Below the pieces are notes generated by a model. The model saw only the letters and a list, made by a program, of their open reading frames with translations, searched no databases and was not told the origin of the DNA. The position numbers and the translations under genes are program-made. 64,000 nt of DNA. Source: an uncultured Myxococcales bacterium (GTDB lineage: Bacteria; Myxococcota_A; UBA9042). The stretch lies in NCBI GenBank assembly GCA_903842345.1, contig CAIMLR010000002.1, forward strand, positions 124,001-188,000, read 5' to 3'. Positions 60,301 through 64,000 of this stretch are shown one piece after another (positions within the stretch are counted from its first letter, which is position 1; each line of letters begins with the position of its first letter).

Positions 60301-61899
60301 GGTGAAGGCGGCCAGCTGCCGGGCTTCAAGGTGACGGAGATGATCGGTCGGCTGCGCCATGCGACGCCGGGCGTGACGCTGATTTCGCCCCCGCCCCACC
60401 ACGACATCTACTCGATCGAGGATTTGGCGCAGCTGATCTATGACCTGAAGCAGGCCAATCCGGATGCGCGCGTTTGCGTGAAGCTGGTGTCGCGTTCCGG
60501 CATCGGCACCGTCGCGGCGGGCGTGGCCAAAGCCAAGGCGGACGTGATCCTCATCTCCGGCCACAACGGCGGCACGGGTGCTTCGCCGCAAACCTCGCTG
60601 CACTACGCGGGTTTGCCGTGGGAGCTGGGCCTTTCCGAGTCCCATCAGGTCCTCACGCTCAACCGCCTGCGCCACCGCATGCGCCTGCGCGTGGACGGCG
60701 GCATTCGCACGGGTCGGGACGTCGTCGTCGCGGCGCTGCTGGGCGCGGAGGAATTTGGCATTGGCACGGCTTCGCTCGTGGCCATGGGCTGCCTGATGGT
60801 GCGGCAATGCCACAGCAACACGTGTCCCGTCGGCGTGTGTACGCAGGACGAGACGCTGCGCGCCAAGTTCGAAGGCACCGCGGAGAAGGTCGTCAACCTC
60901 TTCAGCTTCATTGCGGAAGAGACGCGCGAGATCATGGCCAAGCTGGGCATCCGCACGTTTGACGAGTTGATCGGCCGCACGGACTTGTTGAAGCAGGTCA
61001 GCCGCGGCTCCGCCCAGTTGGACGATCTGGACCTGAATCCGCTGCTGGTGCAAGCCGACGCGGGCGGGCTGCCGCGCTACTGCGTGCTGGAAGGCCGCAA
61101 TGAAGTGCCGGACGGCCTGGACGGGGAGATGCTGAAGGACGCCGGGCCGCTTGTGCAGGACGGCGAGAAGATGCAGTTGCAGTACACCGTGCGCAACACG
61201 CACCGCGCCGTGGGAACGCGGCTGTCGGCGATGATCACGCGCAAATTTGGCATGACCGGCCTGAAGCCGGGGCATGTGACGGTGCGGCTGCTGGGCTCGG
61301 CGGGCCAATCGCTCGGCGCGTGGGCGGTGCAGGGACTGAAGCTGGAAGTGTTTGGCGACGCCAACGACTACGTCGGCAAGGGCCTGTCCGGCGCGATGAT
61401 TGTCGTGCGGCCGCCCGCGGCGTCGTCCCGGCCGAGCGAGCAAAATACGATCATCGGCAACGTGGCGCTGTACGGCGCGACGGCCGGCATCCTGTACGCC
61501 GCAGGTCAGGCGGGCGAACGCTTTGCCGTGCGCAACTCCGGCGCGACTGCCGTCGTGGAAGGCTGCGGCTCCAACGGCTGCGAGTACATGACGGGCGGCG
61601 ACGTCGTCATCCTCGGTGAAGTCGGCGACAACTTTGCGGCCGGCATGACCGGCGGCACGGCGTGGGTCTGGGATCCCAACCAGAAGCTGGCGGAGCGCAC
61701 CAACCACGAGACGGTGCTCTTGATGCGGCCCGACGAAGCGCAGACCGCGCGGGTGCGGCTGCTCATCGAAGACTTTGTCGCGGCGACCAACAGTCGCTAC
61801 GCCGCGCAGATCCTCGCCGATTGGGCCCACGTGCAGACGCAATTCTGGCGCGTATGGCCGCGGGAGCTGGCGCAGCGGGAACTCACCGCGGTTGCGTAG
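57391..61899 (+). CDS. gltB: glutamate synthase large subunit
   Basis: 1502 residues, the full alpha-subunit. The amidotransferase nucleophile is Cys37 (EHGSCGVG), exposed after removal of a 36-residue propeptide. The central domain and FMN barrel follow, with the 3Fe-4S cluster as C-x5-C-x4-C in GCLMVRQCHSNTCPVG. The C-terminal beta-helix contains GLSGAMIVVRPP and GGDVVILGE. It makes glutamate from glutamine and 2-oxoglutarate. Starts 42 nt after gltD and forms the GOGAT operon. Glutamine synthetase is not in the window. Confidence 0.96.
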   Translation: MESDQMQAEREIELWQQNAKLLDENGLYDPESEHGSCGVGVVVSLDGTPRREVVTAAIEALKCVWHRGAVDADGKTGDGAGIHVQIPQPFFRDHVLASGFEPGAGKMAVGMIFLPRTDTAAQERCRVLVEREVIRFGYRVYGWRQVPVHTEVIGEKANVTRPEIEQLIVGNLKGIPSSEFELELYIMRRRIEKAAHKENIRDFYICSLSCRSIIYKGMFVAEQLTAFYPDLADERFISNFAIFHQRYSTNTFPTWQLAQPFRVIAHNGEINTLRGNLNWMMAHETRLEHARFGAYIEDCKPIVTAGSSDSAALDAVFEVMTRAGRHLPTCKAMLMPEAWSSQSSMSPELKGFYTWSNAVIEPWDGPAAVCGYGGRWVVAGMDRNGLRPMRWTLTKDGLLFAGSEVGMVRLEEERVLEKGRLGPGQMLAVDLEGKKFYRDAELKAHLASLYPYHEWARDITPLDALIRPGTGEPTHLTAEELRVREASFAWSHEDLELILQPLVADAKEAIGSMGDDTPLAVLSDKYRGLHHFFRQNFAQVTNPPLDSLRERRVMSIRTRLGNLGNILAEDQTQCRLLQLESPVLSNAEFAAMRAYMGTTAVEIDATFPVSGGTEALRDALQRMREEAAQAVRDGREHVILSDDQLGPERAAVPMILATGAVHTHLLRQNLRTFTSLNVRSAECLDAHYFAVLIGVGATTVNAWLAQEAIADRHKRGLFAPLTLEACIGRYKKAIDDGLLKILSKMGISVISAYRGGCNFEALGLSRTLVDDYLPGMPSRLSGIGLSGIAGMVISEHKKGFQTGILPIGGFYRARQGGERHAWDADAIHLLQTAVATDSLAAFRKYSQTLRNRPPANLRDLLDFNPKHPPVPIDEIESLTSIRKRFLTPGMSLGALSPEAHETLNIAMNRIGARSDSGEGGEDSARFRPYANGDNPNSAIKQVASGRFGVTMEYLQRCKEIEIKIAQGAKPGEGGQLPGFKVTEMIGRLRHATPGVTLISPPPHHDIYSIEDLAQLIYDLKQANPDARVCVKLVSRSGIGTVAAGVAKAKADVILISGHNGGTGASPQTSLHYAGLPWELGLSESHQVLTLNRLRHRMRLRVDGGIRTGRDVVVAALLGAEEFGIGTASLVAMGCLMVRQCHSNTCPVGVCTQDETLRAKFEGTAEKVVNLFSFIAEETREIMAKLGIRTFDELIGRTDLLKQVSRGSAQLDDLDLNPLLVQADAGGLPRYCVLEGRNEVPDGLDGEMLKDAGPLVQDGEKMQLQYTVRNTHRAVGTRLSAMITRKFGMTGLKPGHVTVRLLGSAGQSLGAWAVQGLKLEVFGDANDYVGKGLSGAMIVVRPPAASSRPSEQNTIIGNVALYGATAGILYAAGQAGERFAVRNSGATAVVEGCGSNGCEYMTGGDVVILGEVGDNFAAGMTGGTAWVWDPNQKLAERTNHETVLLMRPDEAQTARVRLLIEDFVAATNSRYAAQILADWAHVQTQFWRVWPRELAQRELTAVA

Positions 61900-61974
61900 C
61901 GCTTGCTCCGGCCATCGATTGTACCCCACCATACGCCCGCGTCAGGCCACACGCAGCTGACGCAGGAGCTTTGC

Positions 61975-62922
61975 ATGACGATCCGCCACGACTGGTCCCT
62001 GGATGAAGTGATCGCGCTGTACGAGCAGCCGCTTTTGGAGCTCGTGTGGCAAGCCGCGGCAGTGCACCGCCAGCACCACGATCCGCTGGCGATCCAGCGC
62101 AGCACGCTGCTGTCCGTGAAGACCGGCGGCTGCAGCGAAAATTGCGGCTATTGTCCGCAGAGCGCGCACCACGACGGTCCGGCGCGCAAATCCCAGGGCA
62201 TGATGAGCCTGGACGACGTGCGGCTGGCGGCGACGCGCGCCAAGGAATCGGGCGCCTCGCGGTTTTGCATGGGCGCGGCGTGGCGCGAGGTCAAGGACGG
62301 CGCGCAGTTCGACAGCGTGATTGAGATGGTGGAGACCGTTTCCGGGATGGGCCTCGAAGCGTGCGTCACCCTCGGCATGGTCACCGCGCCGCAAGCTGTT
62401 CGGCTCAAGGCGGCGGGGCTCACGGCGTACAACCACAACCTGGACACGTCGAGCGAGCATTACGGGGCGATCATCTCGACCCGCACCTACGAGGACCGGC
62501 TGCAGACGCTCGCCAACGTGCAGCAAGCCGGGCTGCAGGCGTGCTGTGGCGGCATCCTCGGCATGGGCGAGACGGCCAAGGATCGCTGCATGCTGCTGCA
62601 AACGCTGGCCAGCCTGGACCCGCAGCCGGAGTCTGTGCCGCTCAACGTGCTGGTGCGCGTGCCGGGCACGCCGCTGGCGGACGCGCCCGATTTTGACCCG
62701 TTGGAGCTGGTCCGTGCGGTCGCCTTGGCGCGGCTCCTGATGCCCAAGTCGCGGGTGCGGCTGTCCGCGGGTCGCAGCGATCTGAGCCGCGAGGCCCAAG
62801 CGCTGTGCTTCCTCGCCGGTGCCAATTCCATCTTCTTTGGCGACCAACTGCTGACGACAACCAACCCACAAGTCGCCGCCGACGAACAGCTGATGCGCGA
62901 CCTGGGGCTGCACGCGGCATGA
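61975..62922 (+). CDS. bioB: biotin synthase
   Basis: 315 residues, a radical-SAM enzyme that inserts sulfur into dethiobiotin. The SAM cluster is [23 protein letters not shown] and YNHNLDTS follow, and further on RLSAGR, whose Arg ligates the auxiliary cluster. The start is ATG 61975 with AGGAG 7 nt upstream, not 61903. The stop overlaps bioF (ATGA). No BirA operator type regulation is expected, because BirA here lacks a DNA-binding domain. Confidence 0.95.
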   Translation: MTIRHDWSLDEVIALYEQPLLELVWQAAAVHRQHHDPLAIQRSTLLSVKTGGCSENCGYCPQSAHHDGPARKSQGMMSLDDVRLAATRAKESGASRFCMGAAWREVKDGAQFDSVIEMVETVSGMGLEACVTLGMVTAPQAVRLKAAGLTAYNHNLDTSSEHYGAIISTRTYEDRLQTLANVQQAGLQACCGGILGMGETAKDRCMLLQTLASLDPQPESVPLNVLVRVPGTPLADAPDFDPLELVRAVALARLLMPKSRVRLSAGRSDLSREAQALCFLAGANSIFFGDQLLTTTNPQVAADEQLMRDLGLHAA

Positions 62923-64000
62923 CGGCCCAGGCGCGTTTTTTGGCTGACCTGACTGCCGGCCTGACCGAGCGCGCGGCGGCCGGGCTGCTGCGGACGCTGG
63001 CTTTGCCGGCGGGCATCGACGTCACGTCCAACGACTACCTTGGCTACGCAGCGGATCCACAGATTGCGGCGCAAACGGCCGATTTCGTCCGCACGCACGG
63101 CGCAGGTTCAGGCGCGGCCCGACTGCTGCGCGGGCATCTGGACCTGCACGCGCAGGCGGAAGCGGCGTTGGCGGCGTATTCCCAGCGCGAGGCAGCGCTC
63201 CTCTTCAGCTCCGGCTGGGCCGCCAACACCGGACTGTGGCCCGCGCTGGCCGGCAAGGGCGACCGCGTCTTCTCGCACGGCGCCAACCACGCCAGCATCA
63301 TCGACGGCCTGCGCCTCAGCAAAGCGGACCGCGCGATCTTCCACGACCTGCCCCAGCTGCAGCAGTTGTTGCAGGCGCCGCGCCCCGGCCGGGCGTTCGT
63401 CGCCGTTGAATCCGTCCAGTCCATGTCCGGGCAGCTGACCGACGTGGCGGCGATCTGCAAGTTGGCCGCGGCGCACGACGCGCTGGTCGTTGTCGATGAG
63501 GCCCACGCGACCGGGCTCTATGGTCCGTACGGCGCGGGACGGGTGGCCGAGCTCGGGCTGCAAGCCCAGGTGCTGTGTACGGTGCACACCGGCGGCAAGG
63601 CGCTGGGCGTGAGCGGCGCGTGGGTTGCCGCGCCACAGCCGTTGATCGGCCATTTGCTCAATCATGCCCGCAGCTTTATCTACTCCACGGCGGTTGCGCC
63701 GGCGATGGTCGGTGGGCTGCTGGTGGTGCTGGCGCGCCTGCGTGCGGACGGCGCGGTCGTGACGCAGTTGCACGCCAAGGCGGGTTGGCTGCGCGATCGC
63801 CTGCACGGGGCGGGACTGGATCTGGACGGGAGCGCGTCGTGCATCGTGCCCGTGGTTCTTGGCGCACCGGAGCGCGCGCTCGCCGTCGCCCAGCAACTGC
63901 GCCTGGACGGCTTTGATGTGCGCGCCGTGCGGCCGCCGACGGTGCCTCAAGGCACCTCGCGCCTGCGTCTCGTCGTGCGCGCCCCGTTGGCAGAAGCTGA
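62919..64000 (+). CDS. bioF: 8-amino-7-oxononanoate synthase, C-terminus cut by window edge
   Basis: 360 codons are in the window without a stop, so only a few dozen residues are missing compared with the usual 385-390. It is a PLP enzyme condensing pimeloyl-thioester with alanine in biotin synthesis. Landmarks are [31 protein letters not shown] and the PLP Lys in [13 protein letters not shown]. Most family members have LGKA with Ser/Thr before, so the Lys context is slightly variant. The ATG overlaps the bioB stop. Confidence 0.93.
   Translation, partial: MTAQARFLADLTAGLTERAAAGLLRTLALPAGIDVTSNDYLGYAADPQIAAQTADFVRTHGAGSGAARLLRGHLDLHAQAEAALAAYSQREAALLFSSGWAANTGLWPALAGKGDRVFSHGANHASIIDGLRLSKADRAIFHDLPQLQQLLQAPRPGRAFVAVESVQSMSGQLTDVAAICKLAAAHDALVVVDEAHATGLYGPYGAGRVAELGLQAQVLCTVHTGGKALGVSGAWVAAPQPLIGHLLNHARSFIYSTAVAPAMVGGLLVVLARLRADGAVVTQLHAKAGWLRDRLHGAGLDLDGSASCIVPVVLGAPERALAVAQQLRLDGFDVRAVRPPTVPQGTSRLRLVVRAPLAEA

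Noticed and set aside
58318-61932. Minus-strand open frame of 1204 codons opposite gltB
   Set aside because: Arg/Ala/His-rich antisense shadow of gltB with no recognisable domain.
1-64000. CRISPR arrays, insertion sequences, prophage, tRNA and rRNA genes
   Set aside because: No regularly spaced repeats, transposase or integrase frames, or cloverleaf/rRNA-like stretches were seen in any intergenic region.

Overview
The window is GC-rich (roughly two-thirds G+C by eye), densely coding bacterial chromosome with no mobile element, CRISPR array, rRNA or tRNA that I can recognise. The gene style points to a deltaproteobacterial-type lineage, Myxococcota or the related Bradymonadota. Evidence for this is the Asp/Ala-rich lipoproteins, FG-GAP/VCBS surface proteins, a subtilase ending in a MYXO-CTERM-like sorting tail, a large Ser/Thr kinase fused to an ATPase module, an FHA-TPR membrane protein, a LexA-like site resembling the Myxococcus type, and an Ankyrin-RCC1 secreted protein. 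The assignment is inference; no marker here fixes the species.

Left arm (1-14.8 kb): every gene is on the minus strand. From the edge inwards these are a partial lipoprotein, a CPBP (CAAX-type) intramembrane protease overlapping a PilZ-domain protein, a fadN-fadA beta-oxidation pair, an FG-GAP/ASPIC lipoprotein, and then a very tight operon dnaN-recF-murA-proB-NRDE-esterase whose last junctions have zero nucleotides between stop and start.

At 14.93-15.23 kb, upstream of dnaN, is a cluster of DnaA boxes, including two TTATTCACA boxes and three TTGTCCACA-type boxes at exact 20-bp spacing. I read this as the likely chromosomal origin. Gene orientation supports it: all genes to the left run leftward, and most to the right run rightward. 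dnaA itself is not next to dnaN.

Right arm: hutU (minus), a Tat-exported metallophosphoesterase, recA (minus, with a repeat-rich upstream region), a kinase-ATPase, rplU-rpmA, and a coupled FHA-TPR / response regulator / phospholipase-D-like lipoprotein run. A cell-envelope and polyamine cluster follows: a beta-barrel protein, a duplicated SpeD-like decarboxylase, a LolA-like protein and a Cys-rich protein. Next comes a minus-strand group of secreted or surface proteins (MYXO-CTERM subtilase, zinc-ribbon protein, metzincin-TPR lipoprotein), then priA.

From 39.7 kb a plus-strand run begins with an alpha-2-macroglobulin lipoprotein and its partner penicillin-binding protein 1C. It continues with cofactor genes (nadC, birA, coaX, queE), interrupted by one minus-strand Cys-rich lipoprotein. 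It closes with pyk, an Ankyrin-RCC1 protein, gltD-gltB (ammonia assimilation) and bioB-bioF (cut by the window end).

The points most worth following up are the origin candidate, the tandem SpeD protein whose first domain is catalytically dead, MurA with Asp in place of the fosfomycin-target Cys, the MYXO-CTERM subtilase with an altered oxyanion residue plus a candidate processing protease in the same window, and the zero-spacer operon beside the origin.
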